NCBI GenBank assembly: GCA_016200325.1
Contig: JACQEZ010000001.1
Location: forward strand, 248,001-312,000
Length of the DNA stretch: 64,000 bases
From: Candidatus Manganitrophaceae bacterium
GTDB lineage: Bacteria > Nitrospirota > Nitrospiria > SBBL01 > Manganitrophaceae
Direction: 5' to 3'
Positions 34,573 to 44,800 of this stretch are shown in pieces; position 1 is the stretch's first letter, and every line of letters starts with the position of its first letter. A program made the translations under genes and the position numbers. The notes beneath the pieces were generated by a model. That model did no database searches. It worked only from the letters and a program-made list of their open reading frames with translations, and had not been told where the DNA came from.

Positions 34573-37500
34573 ATGGGGAAGATGAGGAAAAGATTTACGT
34601 CCAGATTCAGCGCAAGAGGACTGTCGATCCTCCTCCTCTTCCTCTTGGGAACCGCTGCACTCTCTTTTCTCGGTCTTCCTTTTCGAACCCCCTCTTCGGC
34701 GCAACCGACCGTCGAGCCGTTCAATGAAGATGTCAGCGACACCAAACACAACCTCTCCGCCAATCCGGTTCCGAACCCGACCCTCTTCCAACACCTCTTC
34801 GATCCCGACATCGAGCGGAACATTAAATCGGTCGCAGGACCGCAAGGGACGACTGAAGTCTGCGTCTTCTGCCATACCCCTCACGGCGCCAGCCAAGAAG
34901 GGGTGAAGATCCGGGCGCCGATCTGGAACCGGAATCTCTCGCCGGCCCACTATCAGATGTATGATCAGGTCTGGAGCAAGTCGTTCGAGGCGAAGCCGAA
35001 CGCCCCCGGCCGGCCGACCGGCTACTCGCGCCTCTGCCTCTCTTGCCACGACGGAACGATTGCGTTGGGAAGTGTCCTCAACAAACCGGGAAGCGGCGGG
35101 TATGATCCGACCGGGCTCAATCCGATCCAAATGGAATACCCGACCGGCCAGCGGCCCGCCGGCCCGCCGGGGAGCATGCCGGTGGGGGAGGGGCCGACCC
35201 AGCAGGCGACCCGGGTGATCGGGCGGGACCTTCGAAACGACCATCCGATCTCGATGACGTTCGACACGGAGCTTCTCTCCAAAGACTCCGAGTTCGTCAA
35301 CCCCGGCCCGCCGATCCGCCGCCCCTTCACGCAGAGCACGCCGACGCCGCTCTCCCCGCTGCGGCGGGCGACCGGCAACAGCACCGAGGTTTTCGATTCG
35401 GTTCAGTGCACCTCGTGCCACAACCCGCACCAGGTCGATTTTCCAAAATTCCTCCGAGCGAATCGCCTCCAATCGACGACCTTTGCCGCCTCGCAGGCGG
35501 AGAAGCACCCCGGGCAGCCGAGCACGGAGGCCCCCCCCAAGGGAGGCGGGGCGATCATCTGCCTCTTCTGCCACGACAAGCCGGGATGGCCCTACAATCC
35601 GGCCGATCTAAACACTCACTTCGGCGACCGCCAGACCGGTCAGTTCGACGACTCCCGCTTAAAACCGGGGGCCACCAACCTCCACAACGGCGAAGCGCCG
35701 ATGGTGGCGGAGCGGGCCTGTCTCGTCTGCCACGATCCGCACACCCGCCAAGGAGCGGTCCGGATCATGCGGGAGGGGGTCGATCAGTTCGGGAATGTCG
35801 CGATCGAGCAGACCTGTTTCCAATGCCATCAGCCGCAAGAGACGTCGATTCTGCAGGCGCCGACCCGCGCCCCCGATATCCGGACCCAATTCTTTAAAGA
35901 CCGGGAGGGGAATGGCAACCATGGCCAGGACCACGGCACCGGCACCGGCAGCGCGATGGACCTCACCTTGGCGCTCGGCCATCAGCCGGTCTTTATCGAT
36001 CTGCCGAAAGAAGGGGTGCAGCTGGGGAGCGACAACCGGCTCCCCTCCTTCTTCGGCGGGCCGTTTACCGAGCCGGCCAACAACAAGTCGCTCACCGAAA
36101 ACGCGCCCCCGAGCCCCGATACGTCGCATGTCGAATGCGTCGACTGCCACAACATGCACCGGGTCACCCGACGAAACCGCTTCCAGGGAATGCCGGGGGT
36201 GACCATCAAAGGAGGGATCGTCGCCGAGACATTGAAGTCGGTCGACGAGCGTCGGGAGCCGTATATCTACGAGGTTTGCCTCCGCTGCCACGGGAATACC
36301 TTCAACAACCATGTCCGCGAGGCGCTCTTTGCTTCGGCCGGGACCCATAAGATGGTTCAGGCGCGGGGGAACAACCCGGTCAATCCGGCCTTGGGGGTCA
36401 ACGCCCATGGGAGCAATAAGCGGAAGGAATTCGATCCGACCTCCGTCGTATTTTATCCGGACAACTTCAAAACTCAAAACCCGGCCGACCCGCTCGGACC
36501 GCTGATGCCTGATCCGAACCCCCCTCGATTTAACAGCTCTTTTCATCCGGTCTTTCAGCCGGGGCGGAATCAGTCGGGGGTGTTGAACAACTACACCAAC
36601 AACATGGCCATCCCCACACAACAAGGGCAGCTACTGGGAAGAATGGGGTTGAGCCGGGAGCGGACGATTCACTGCACCGATTGTCACAACACCGATCTCT
36701 TCGGGACCTATCTCGGCGGACCGCTTCCTTTCACGAGAATATTTAGCGCCCTTGGATTTCCGGCGCTGCTCGGATGTTGGGATGGGAGCCAGAACGTCAG
36801 CTGCCCCGACTACCCGGGACCGATCACCTTCGACGACACACGGGGGACCGCGTATCGCCGGATCACCGACGTTCCCAACGACATCCCGGTCAACCCGGAA
36901 GGGACTCGCGTATCCAGCCTCAACGATCCGAAAGCGCCGCAGGGGCCGCATGGGTCGATCTACAAGAGAATCCTGCGCAATAACTATGACACGAAAATCG
37001 GGACCGCTTCGCACGCGTTGATCGGAGACAGTCTCTGCGATAATTCCACTCCCGGCAGTTGTACGGGGCATGCGACGAGAACCTATAATCCCCAGAATTT
37101 TGCCCTCTGTTTTAATTGCCATTCGGAGGCAGCCTTTGTCACCCCTTATTGGGAAGGCCCTGGAACGATTGGGCCAAAAAGCCGTCTGACCAATTTTTAC
37201 AGAGGCGGGACGCAGAATGTGGACGGCCAAGGAAACGCCGGTGGAAATCTTCATATGCTTCATCTCGTCGGCCGGACCAATGCGCGGTGTCATGAATGCC
37301 ACAACAATGTTCACAGCAACGTCGAAGCGGGCAATACCGTTTATGTCGGCCTGAGCGATCCTACGTTCATTACCGACAATCCGGGCCACAACCTCGATAC
37401 CCACCTGATTAACTTCCAGCCGAACATTAAGGGGAATCGGATTGAAGACCAACCGCTCTGGGGGGCAGGCAAAATGGTCAATGGCGTCAATGCTCCCCTT

Positions 37501-37620
37501 CAGAACACGGTCGATGACTACAGTGCAGGCCATAAGGGCCCCGGCTGTAACCTTCGATGCCACGGTTTCAGAATGCGACACAATACGGATGCCCATGCCG
37601 TCGTCAACGGTCAGAAATAG
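34573..37620 (+). CDS. large exported dodecaheme c-type cytochrome
   Basis: A signal peptide (about residues 17-43, ending PSSAQ) precedes DVSDTKHNLSAN, the same mature start as the tetraheme protein. There are eleven CxxCH sites (CVFCH, CLSCH, CTSCH, CLFCH, CLVCH, CFQCH, CVDCH, CLRCH, CTDCH, CFNCH, CHECH) and one C-terminal CNLRCH, a CX3CH site, giving twelve possible hemes in 1015 residues. The first third repeats the CHTPHG, PIWNRNL, CLSCHDGTIALGS and DLRNDHPISM landmarks of its paralogues; the rest is new. The low heme density leaves large heme-free stretches. ATG 34582 is an alternative start. An extracellular terminal reductase/oxidase or filament subunit is inferred. Confidence 0.93.
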   Translation: MGKMRKRFTSRFSARGLSILLLFLLGTAALSFLGLPFRTPSSAQPTVEPFNEDVSDTKHNLSANPVPNPTLFQHLFDPDIERNIKSVAGPQGTTEVCVFCHTPHGASQEGVKIRAPIWNRNLSPAHYQMYDQVWSKSFEAKPNAPGRPTGYSRLCLSCHDGTIALGSVLNKPGSGGYDPTGLNPIQMEYPTGQRPAGPPGSMPVGEGPTQQATRVIGRDLRNDHPISMTFDTELLSKDSEFVNPGPPIRRPFTQSTPTPLSPLRRATGNSTEVFDSVQCTSCHNPHQVDFPKFLRANRLQSTTFAASQAEKHPGQPSTEAPPKGGGAIICLFCHDKPGWPYNPADLNTHFGDRQTGQFDDSRLKPGATNLHNGEAPMVAERACLVCHDPHTRQGAVRIMREGVDQFGNVAIEQTCFQCHQPQETSILQAPTRAPDIRTQFFKDREGNGNHGQDHGTGTGSAMDLTLALGHQPVFIDLPKEGVQLGSDNRLPSFFGGPFTEPANNKSLTENAPPSPDTSHVECVDCHNMHRVTRRNRFQGMPGVTIKGGIVAETLKSVDERREPYIYEVCLRCHGNTFNNHVREALFASAGTHKMVQARGNNPVNPALGVNAHGSNKRKEFDPTSVVFYPDNFKTQNPADPLGPLMPDPNPPRFNSSFHPVFQPGRNQSGVLNNYTNNMAIPTQQGQLLGRMGLSRERTIHCTDCHNTDLFGTYLGGPLPFTRIFSALGFPALLGCWDGSQNVSCPDYPGPITFDDTRGTAYRRITDVPNDIPVNPEGTRVSSLNDPKAPQGPHGSIYKRILRNNYDTKIGTASHALIGDSLCDNSTPGSCTGHATRTYNPQNFALCFNCHSEAAFVTPYWEGPGTIGPKSRLTNFYRGGTQNVDGQGNAGGNLHMLHLVGRTNARCHECHNNVHSNVEAGNTVYVGLSDPTFITDNPGHNLDTHLINFQPNIKGNRIEDQPLWGAGKMVNGVNAPLQNTVDDYSAGHKGPGCNLRCHGFRMRHNTDAHAVVNGQK

Positions 37621-37622
37621 GA

Positions 37623-38444
37623 ATGTCTTTTAGGAAAGTACTTCTTATTTCTGTTTTTATCGTTCTACCTGTTGGGCTTCTCTTTTATTTTTTCTCGCCT
37701 CTCTTATCGAAAAAGGAAATTCCCTCGGAGATGGTCCTGGTCCCCCATGGTGAATTTATCATGGGGAGCAATGACGTCGATAAAACCGAAAGCCAGACTG
37801 AATTCGGAAGCAAAAAACCGTGGTACCTCGACGAGCACCCGCAGCGGAAGCTCTCCCTCCCCGATTTTCTGATCGACCGATATGAGGTGACGGATAAAGA
37901 GTATGCCGCGTTCGTCCAGGAGCGGCAGCGGAAGCCGCCGGCGTCGTGGAAGGAAGGACGCTATCCGGAAGGCCAGGCGGAGTACCCCGCCACGGAGATC
38001 AATTGGTATGAAGCCCAGGATTACTGCCGCTGGCGCGGCAAGCACCTTCCGACCGAAGCGGAGTGGGAGAAGGCGGCGCGCGGACCGCAGGGAAATCTTT
38101 ATGTCTGGGGAAATGAGTTCGACGCCAAAAAGGCGAACGTCAGCGCCGGCGGCTTCGGCGATGCGACCCCGGTCGGCCGCTGGAAAGACGACCGGAGCGT
38201 CTATGGGGTGTTCGATTTAAACGGCAATGTAATGGAATGGGTGGCCGACTGGTACAAAGCGTTTCCGGGGGGGAACTATCAAAGCGCCGACTTCGGAGAG
38301 CAGTTTAAAGTCGCCAAAGGAGACGCCTTCGGCGAATCGGGCCACTACTCCCTCCCTCTCTTCTCAAGACTCTCCTTCCGACAAAATGTCGAGCCGCTGG
38401 CGCGTTATCCTTTCTTAGGATTTCGCTGCGCCAGAAGTCAATAG
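37623..38444 (+). CDS. SUMF1/FGE-like anchored protein at end of cytochrome cluster
   Basis: One N-terminal span (about residues 7-26) precedes a formylglycine-generating-enzyme-like domain: MVLVPHGEFIMGS, PWYLDEHPQ, DRYEVTDKEYAAF, WYEAQDYCRWRGKHLPTEAEWEKAARG and NGNVMEWVADWY. As in its paralogue at 7438, the active-site Cys pair is absent (FGESGHYSLPLFSRLS). ATG 37623 lies 2 bases after the dodecaheme stop, so the two are likely co-translated, and the longer frame overlapping that gene is rejected. A carbohydrate-, metal- or protein-binding accessory role is inferred. Confidence 0.87.
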   Translation: MSFRKVLLISVFIVLPVGLLFYFFSPLLSKKEIPSEMVLVPHGEFIMGSNDVDKTESQTEFGSKKPWYLDEHPQRKLSLPDFLIDRYEVTDKEYAAFVQERQRKPPASWKEGRYPEGQAEYPATEINWYEAQDYCRWRGKHLPTEAEWEKAARGPQGNLYVWGNEFDAKKANVSAGGFGDATPVGRWKDDRSVYGVFDLNGNVMEWVADWYKAFPGGNYQSADFGEQFKVAKGDAFGESGHYSLPLFSRLSFRQNVEPLARYPFLGFRCARSQ

Positions 38445-38472
38445 ACAAATAAGGTATTAGAAAAAAGGATTT

Positions 38473-41400
38473 TTAGCGGGCGGTATCGACCGCCACCGCC
38501 AACGGCTGATTGAAGCCGGTGTTGTTTCCGGAGATCGTTCTGTGCGGGGCGTCTCCCTCGGCGTTGTTCGCTTCGGTGAAGAGGTAGACGGCGTTGGCGG
38601 TCGGATCAGCCACATAGAGCAGATCGCCCACCGAGTCGAGAAAGAGGGAGGTAGGGACCTTCATAAAGCTGCCCGAGATAATGCGGGACGGCCCAATGTC
38701 GCCGGCCAGCGAAGAGGCATCGGAGAAGACCAGAATCTCGGGGGTGCCGGCTCCGTTGAGAACATAGAGCAGGTCTCTGATTGCATCATACGCGACCCCG
38801 ATCGGGGCATTGATCTGGGTCGCCGCCCCTCCGATCTCCGCGTCGGGGGTGACCGCCACTTTCAGCTGCTCGACATTCCTAAAGACCAAGATCGAATGGC
38901 TGCCGTTGTTCGCAACGTAGAGGGTCTTCCGCGTCGGATCGAGCGCCAGCCCCCGCGGGCTGTTCAGCGCCGTGCTGGTGATGACTTGATCGGGGATCGC
39001 ATCGTTATTGAGGTTGCTCGCGGTGTGGAAGACGAGCAGGGCGTTGCAGGGGGTGGCGGGGTTGGAGCAATCGGTCCCGGCGTTGGAGACATAGAGGCGG
39101 TTCTGATCCGAATCGACCGCCAGCCCCCCCGGATTGTTTAGCTTGGTATCGGGGCTGACGCAGCTCGTTCCGGCGGGGCTGCAGATGTTCCGCGGAAGAC
39201 GGGAGGCGACCTGGTTCGAAGCGGTGGTTCCCGTATAAGGAGCGACCAGCGTTAGAGAAGTGTCGGACGTAATCGCCGAGACGACCGCCGAAGACGACCC
39301 GATTTTGATCCGATCGCCCGGTTCCAACTCCGTCGTAAAGGCCGTTCCGGTTCCAGTGACCTCTGCGGTTCCTCCCGTCAGGGCCAGGGTGCCGGTCAGG
39401 GGAAGGGTTCCTTCCGCTTGACTCGCCTGGGTAAAGAGCTCGATCGAATCGTCGGCGGTCGACGCCGGGTCTCCCTGATTGGCGACATAGAGCAGATCTC
39501 GCTTCGTATCGATCGCAATCGCCACCGGCCCGATCAGCCGCTGCTCTCCTCCGCTCCACACCTGGCTGGGGGTGATGTTTCCCTCCGCGCTGAAGAGCAA
39601 CAGGGCGCCGCGCGCGCATTGGTTCGGAGGCAGGGTGCAGCCGGGGTCTTTCGGCTCGCCGACGAAGATCCGCTCTCCCCCCCGCGTCGTGTCGACCCAG
39701 AGGGCGCCGGTGATGGCGACATCGTTCCCTTGCGTGAAGTCGAGCTGCGTGTTGGGGCCGGACAATTTCCGGCTCGGCGCGACCTCGCCGTTGAGGGTGC
39801 TGACGCGGTCATAAACATAGATCGAATCATTGCCGCGGTTGATCAAGAAGAGGCGGTCTTTCGCGACGTTCATGAAGGGGGCGGTCGGCGTGCTCAGGGC
39901 ATCCGCAGTCGTCAAGGTCAGCGAGGAGAGGACGCGGTCGGGGGGGGTGTTCCCCGATCGGCTGCTGGCATTACTGAAAGCGATGACGGTCTGGCCGGTA
40001 ATATTGGTCACATAAAGAATGTCCCGCGCCGTGTCGATGAACAGTCCGAAAGGGCTGAGGAGCTTAGTGGCGGCGCCGGTAATGGTCCGCGTCGGGGCGG
40101 AAGAGGCGCAGACGGTGGCGGTGCAGCTGTTAAAGTTGTAAACGACGATGCTTTGATTTCCTTCATTGGCGACATAGACCTCTCCCTTTGCTGGGTCGAC
40201 CGTGATGGCCGTCGGTCGATTGAGCCCGATCGTAAAGCTCGCGAGCGCCGTAATGGTGACATTGGTCCCGACCGGAGCGGTGGAGAGATTGGGGAGGGGA
40301 TAGACGCGAAGCTCATAGCTAAACGATTCCAGGACCAGCAGAAGGTTCCGCGCCTTATCCACATAGACGGCCCGGGGGAATCTCAACGAGGGATCGGCCA
40401 GCCCCCAGCTCGGCGGGGTGTTCGCCAGGGGGGCGCTGCTCACCTGATCGTAGACGGTGATCGGCGGAGAGGCCGAGGCGAATCGGAAAGAGTAGTTGGC
40501 GACATAAAGGCGATCGAGGTCGCTGTCATAAAAGAACGAGATCGGCTGCTCCAGCTTGGTATTGATCCCGGCGTCTATTTTGGTCGGCGAGATATTCCCC
40601 TCCATCCCGAACAAAGAGATCGTGCTCGCCGTACTGTTTGCCACATAAATCCGCTCCAGCTGTGAATCGAAAGCGAGGCCGTTCGGATCGGAGAAGCCGG
40701 TTTGATCTCCGGTGATGACCCGGTCCGGGGCCAGATTGCAGAGGGTGTCTGTGCAGCGGCCCTCGATGTTGCTGAAGACGATGACCGCGCTGGCGCCGCT
40801 TCCGGCATGGTTGTTGTTGATCACGAAGATTCGATTTTGAACCGGATCGATATCGGCGGCGGTCGGCGCGCCGAGAAGCGTCGCGGTGCCGGTTAGAATT
40901 CGATCGGGAGCCGTCTCACCCGACTGGGTGGAGGCGGCGTCGTAGATGAAAATGGCCGGCGAATCTCCCCCGGCATTGACCGCATACAGGCGATCGTTTG
41001 CCGAATCGAGGGTGAGGCCGAAGGGGCGGCGGAGCGCTCCGGCCGGGGTGGCGGCGGAGGTGATGACCCGGCTGGGAGGGGTGTCACAGGGGTTCGGTGT
41101 CTTGACGCAGTCGGCCGGTGCGCCGCCTCGGCTGGTCGCCTGATCATACGCCAGGAGGTTGTCGGCCTGCGTGTTGGAGAGATAAAGGATGTCTTTACCG
41201 GTATCGAGCGCCAGCGCTTTGGGAGAATGGATCGCGGTCGATGGGCCTGCGATCACCTTGCAAGGAGGGATGTTGCCGTTGAGCAGCGCGGAGGTCGCGC
41301 AGCTGGCATGAAAGACGACGACCGACGAGTCCCCCTCATTGGCGACATAGAGCCGCTGCTGTACGGTGTCATAAAAGAGGGCGCTGGGGCGTTGGAGCCG

Positions 41401-41805
41401 GGTCTGCGGGCCTGAAATCATTCGAGTCGGCGAGGTCAATCCGACCGGCGGCCGGAGGGTGCTCGCATGCTCAAAGATGAGGACGGCATTTTGACCGGTA
41501 TTGGCCACATAGAGGGTGTCTGTCGTGGGATCTAAGAAGAGCCCCGTGGGGCCGGCCAGCGTCTCCGGAAAGTGGCGGCTGGGGGAGAGATCCCCATCGG
41601 CCGTGACGGCGCTGTCAAAAGCGGACACGCTCCCTGTCCCTCCATTGACGACGTAGAGATTCCCATCCCCTTGCGCGGCGGCGTTGGGTCCATTCAGCCG
41701 GTCACCGCCGCCTCCCCCCGAGCCGCCGCAACCCTGCAGGGTCCCTATCGAAAGAAGGAAGAAGACGAATGCTGTCCATCGTATCGGTTTCACGTCGCGG
41801 GTCAC
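38473..41805 (-). CDS. giant beta-propeller lipoprotein (1110 residues)
   Basis: A lipoprotein signal (lipobox TLQGCG with a Gly-rich tail after Cys) is followed by about twenty repeats of 45-60 residues with the core D-x-x-x-D-x-L-Y-V-A-N-x-x-x-x-x-I-x-V-F and P-x-R-x-I-x-G, enough for two or three propellers. Around residues 800-860 one blade carries an inserted beta domain (TGGTAEVTGTGTAFTT, then EPGDRIKIG, then TSDTSLTLVAPY). The start is a GTG whose bases overlap the stop of the upstream paralogue (GTGA). It converges with the SUMF1-like gene. Function unknown; a large surface adhesin or scaffold is inferred. Confidence 0.88.
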   Translation of the reverse strand: MTRDVKPIRWTAFVFFLLSIGTLQGCGGSGGGGGDRLNGPNAAAQGDGNLYVVNGGTGSVSAFDSAVTADGDLSPSRHFPETLAGPTGLFLDPTTDTLYVANTGQNAVLIFEHASTLRPPVGLTSPTRMISGPQTRLQRPSALFYDTVQQRLYVANEGDSSVVVFHASCATSALLNGNIPPCKVIAGPSTAIHSPKALALDTGKDILYLSNTQADNLLAYDQATSRGGAPADCVKTPNPCDTPPSRVITSAATPAGALRRPFGLTLDSANDRLYAVNAGGDSPAIFIYDAASTQSGETAPDRILTGTATLLGAPTAADIDPVQNRIFVINNNHAGSGASAVIVFSNIEGRCTDTLCNLAPDRVITGDQTGFSDPNGLAFDSQLERIYVANSTASTISLFGMEGNISPTKIDAGINTKLEQPISFFYDSDLDRLYVANYSFRFASASPPITVYDQVSSAPLANTPPSWGLADPSLRFPRAVYVDKARNLLLVLESFSYELRVYPLPNLSTAPVGTNVTITALASFTIGLNRPTAITVDPAKGEVYVANEGNQSIVVYNFNSCTATVCASSAPTRTITGAATKLLSPFGLFIDTARDILYVTNITGQTVIAFSNASSRSGNTPPDRVLSSLTLTTADALSTPTAPFMNVAKDRLFLINRGNDSIYVYDRVSTLNGEVAPSRKLSGPNTQLDFTQGNDVAITGALWVDTTRGGERIFVGEPKDPGCTLPPNQCARGALLLFSAEGNITPSQVWSGGEQRLIGPVAIAIDTKRDLLYVANQGDPASTADDSIELFTQASQAEGTLPLTGTLALTGGTAEVTGTGTAFTTELEPGDRIKIGSSSAVVSAITSDTSLTLVAPYTGTTASNQVASRLPRNICSPAGTSCVSPDTKLNNPGGLAVDSDQNRLYVSNAGTDCSNPATPCNALLVFHTASNLNNDAIPDQVITSTALNSPRGLALDPTRKTLYVANNGSHSILVFRNVEQLKVAVTPDAEIGGAATQINAPIGVAYDAIRDLLYVLNGAGTPEILVFSDASSLAGDIGPSRIISGSFMKVPTSLFLDSVGDLLYVADPTANAVYLFTEANNAEGDAPHRTISGNNTGFNQPLAVAVDTAR

Positions 41806-44800
41806 CTGGTTGTGTCAACAAAAACGGCCGCGGGCTGATTGAGCCCGGTGTTGTTTCCGGAAGTGGTGCTATGGCTCGCCTCACCTGCGGCGCTGCTTGC
41901 GGTGGTGAAGGTGTAAACGGCATTGTTGTCCCGGTCCGCCACATAAAGCAGATCCTGTTGCGGGTCGAGGAAGAAGGCGGTGGGGGTTTTCATAAAGCCG
42001 TTCGAGAGAATCCGGGTCGGCGCGACATTCCCGTTTAAAGAGGAGGCTTGGGAGAAGACCAAGATCTCGGTGTTGCCGCTGTTGAGAACATAGAGAAGGT
42101 CTCTGCTTGCATCATAGGCGACCCCGATGGGGGCGTTGATCTGGGTCGCCGCCCCTCCGATCTCGGCATCGGGGGTCACCGCTCCGTTCAGCTGGTCGAT
42201 GTTTTTGAAGAGGAGAACCGAGTGGCTGCCGTTATTCGCGACGTAGAGGGTCTTTCGCGCCGAATCGAGCGCTATTCCGCGCGGGCTGTTCAGCGCCGTG
42301 CCGGTGATAACCTGACTCGGCGTCGAATTCTGGTTCAGATCACTGGCATCGTCGAAGACGAGCAGGGCGTTGCAGGGAGCGGCGGGGTCGGAGCAATCGG
42401 TCCCGGCATTGGAGAGATAGAGACGGTTCTGATCCGAGTCGACCAACAGCCCTCCCGGATTATTCAACTGCGAGCCGGCGCTCTGACAGGTCGTCCCGAT
42501 CGGGCTGCAGAGCATACGGGGGACGAAAGAGGCAGGAAGATCGGTGCCGGAGGCGCCGGTGTAGGGAGCCGTGAGCGTCAGCGCGGTATCGGAGTCGATC
42601 GAGGCGATCTGATAAGCGGTCGATCCGATCCGAATCGAATCGCCGGGAGCAAGCGCCGTCGTAAAGGCGGTTCCCGTTCCGGCGACCTCCGCGGAGCCGG
42701 TGGTCACCGTCACCGTCCCGGTGATCGGCAAGGTTCCATTCGCCTGACTCGCGTTGGTAAAAATCAATATCGAATCGTCGGCCCGCTGCGCCGGATCACC
42801 CTGGTTTGCAATATAGAGAATATCCCGAACCGGATCCAACGCCATCGCGGCGGGGCCGGTCAGCGGCGAGACTGCGCCGGCGGAGAGGGTGCCGCTGGCG
42901 GGGGTATTTCCCTGAACGCCGAAGATCAAGAAAGAGCCGCGGCAGGGGGGGCAGGCGGGGGTCGGGTTTTTCGGCTCTCCGACAAAAAGGGTCTCTTTCC
43001 CCTGGGTCGTATCGACGTAAAGGGCGCCGGTCGTGTTGGCCGAGCCGGAGAAGGCCAGGAGGGTGTCGGTCCCCGAGACGATGCGATCGGGACGGGTCGG
43101 GCCCGACCGCGTGCTCGCCTTCTCGAAGACAAAGATACTGTCCTTTGCCCAGTTAATAAGATAGAGACGATCGGTTACCGGATCGACAAACGGCGCGATC
43201 GGCGTATCCATCTGCTCCGCAGGGGCAAAGGTGGGGGACGACGAGATGATCCGATCGGGCGCCGTATTGCCCGATCGGGTGCTGATCTGATCAAACACCA
43301 GAACCGAGTTGGCCGTCGGTCCATTATTGCTGCTCGGAGGGGGATAGGAGATATTCGTCACATAGAGCCGGTCGTTCGTCGTATCGAGGAAGACGCCGTG
43401 CGGGCGGTTCAGGCCGGTCGACGGTCCGGTGATGGTTCGATCGGGCGCGCTCTTTTTGGGGTCCGCGGGGGTGTTTGGATCGAGGTTGTCATAGCGATAG
43501 ATGACGATGCTGTTCACATTCGTCGCGGCGGGACAGAGGCTGAAGCTCCCGGTGTCGCAATCGGTGACCACATAGAGCTCGCCGGCTGCCTCATCGACCG
43601 CCATCGCCCTTCCGCGGGTAAAGCCTCTGAAGGTGGTCGGACCGGTCGGGAGGGTGACGGCATTCCCGGCCGGTGGGGTGGCACTGTTTGCCTGAGCGAA
43701 ATTATAAATGAAAATCTTATTATTAAATCCATTTAGGATGATTAAGAGATTCCGCCTTTTATCGACGTAAACCCCCCTCGCCTGCTGGATATCAAGCCCT
43801 TCAAGGGGATTGGTGATTCCGCCTTGGATCGTCCAGCTCGGCGGGGTATTCAGGTAACTTCGGCTGCTCGCTTGTTCGTAGACGAGGATGGGGGGGGTTC
43901 CGGCGGTGCTGGCGTTAAAGTTCGCAATGTAGAGGCGATCGAGCGGTTTGTCATAGAAGAAGGCCGACGGCTGTTCCAGCAACGTGTTGAGCTCCGGATT
44001 CCCGCTGGTGCCCGAGTTGAACTGCAGCGGGGTGAGGTCGCTCTTCAGTGCAAAGACGAGGACATTGTTCCCCTGAGAGTTCCCGACATAGATGATCTCG
44101 TGTTGCGGGTCGTAGGCGACGCCGGCCGGATTGGCCAGGCCGGTTCGCTGTCCGGTGACGGCCCGGTCCGGCGCGAAGTTGCAGAGGTGGGTGCCAAGCG
44201 GACACTTTGTGTTGAAGTCGGAATAGACCACCAAGGCGGTGCTGCCGTTATTCGTATTGTTCTCGTTCACGACATAGAGCCGGTCTTGTTCAACAAAGAG
44301 GTCGATCCCGGCCGGGTTGGAGAGCTGGGTCTGCTGACCGGCGAAGACCCGGTCAGGGACGATCGCTCCCGATCGGGTGCTGGCGTTATCATAGATTAAG
44401 ATGCCCGGCTGGTTTCTTCCTGAATTGATGACATAGAGCCGGTCGTCGGCGCTGTCGATGAAGAGGCCGAACGGATTGTAAAGCATGCTGTCGGTTTCCG
44501 AAGCATCGGTGTGGGAGGAGATCACCCGCGTCGGGGGAAGGTCTCTCTGGGTCGTCGGCTGGGAAGCGTTCTCGTAAACCAAAATAGAATTGGTTCCCAG
44601 ATTCGAGATATAGAGAATATCCCGCTGCGTATCGACGGTCACGGCCCGTGGAAAGTCGAGCAACGTCGACCCGCCGATCAGGGTCCGGCAGGGAGCGATA
44701 TCCCCATTCAGGTTATTCTGCTCCGGACAGTCTTTCTGGAAAACGGAGACCAGATTCTCTCGATTGACCACATAGAGCCGTTGGCGGGTCGGGTCGTACG

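Noticed and set aside
42048-43736. Plus-strand frame opposite the giant propeller gene, rich in RRG/IGDPDG-like repeats
   Set aside because: The apparent repeats are the antisense reading of propeller repeats; no ribosome site or independent composition.
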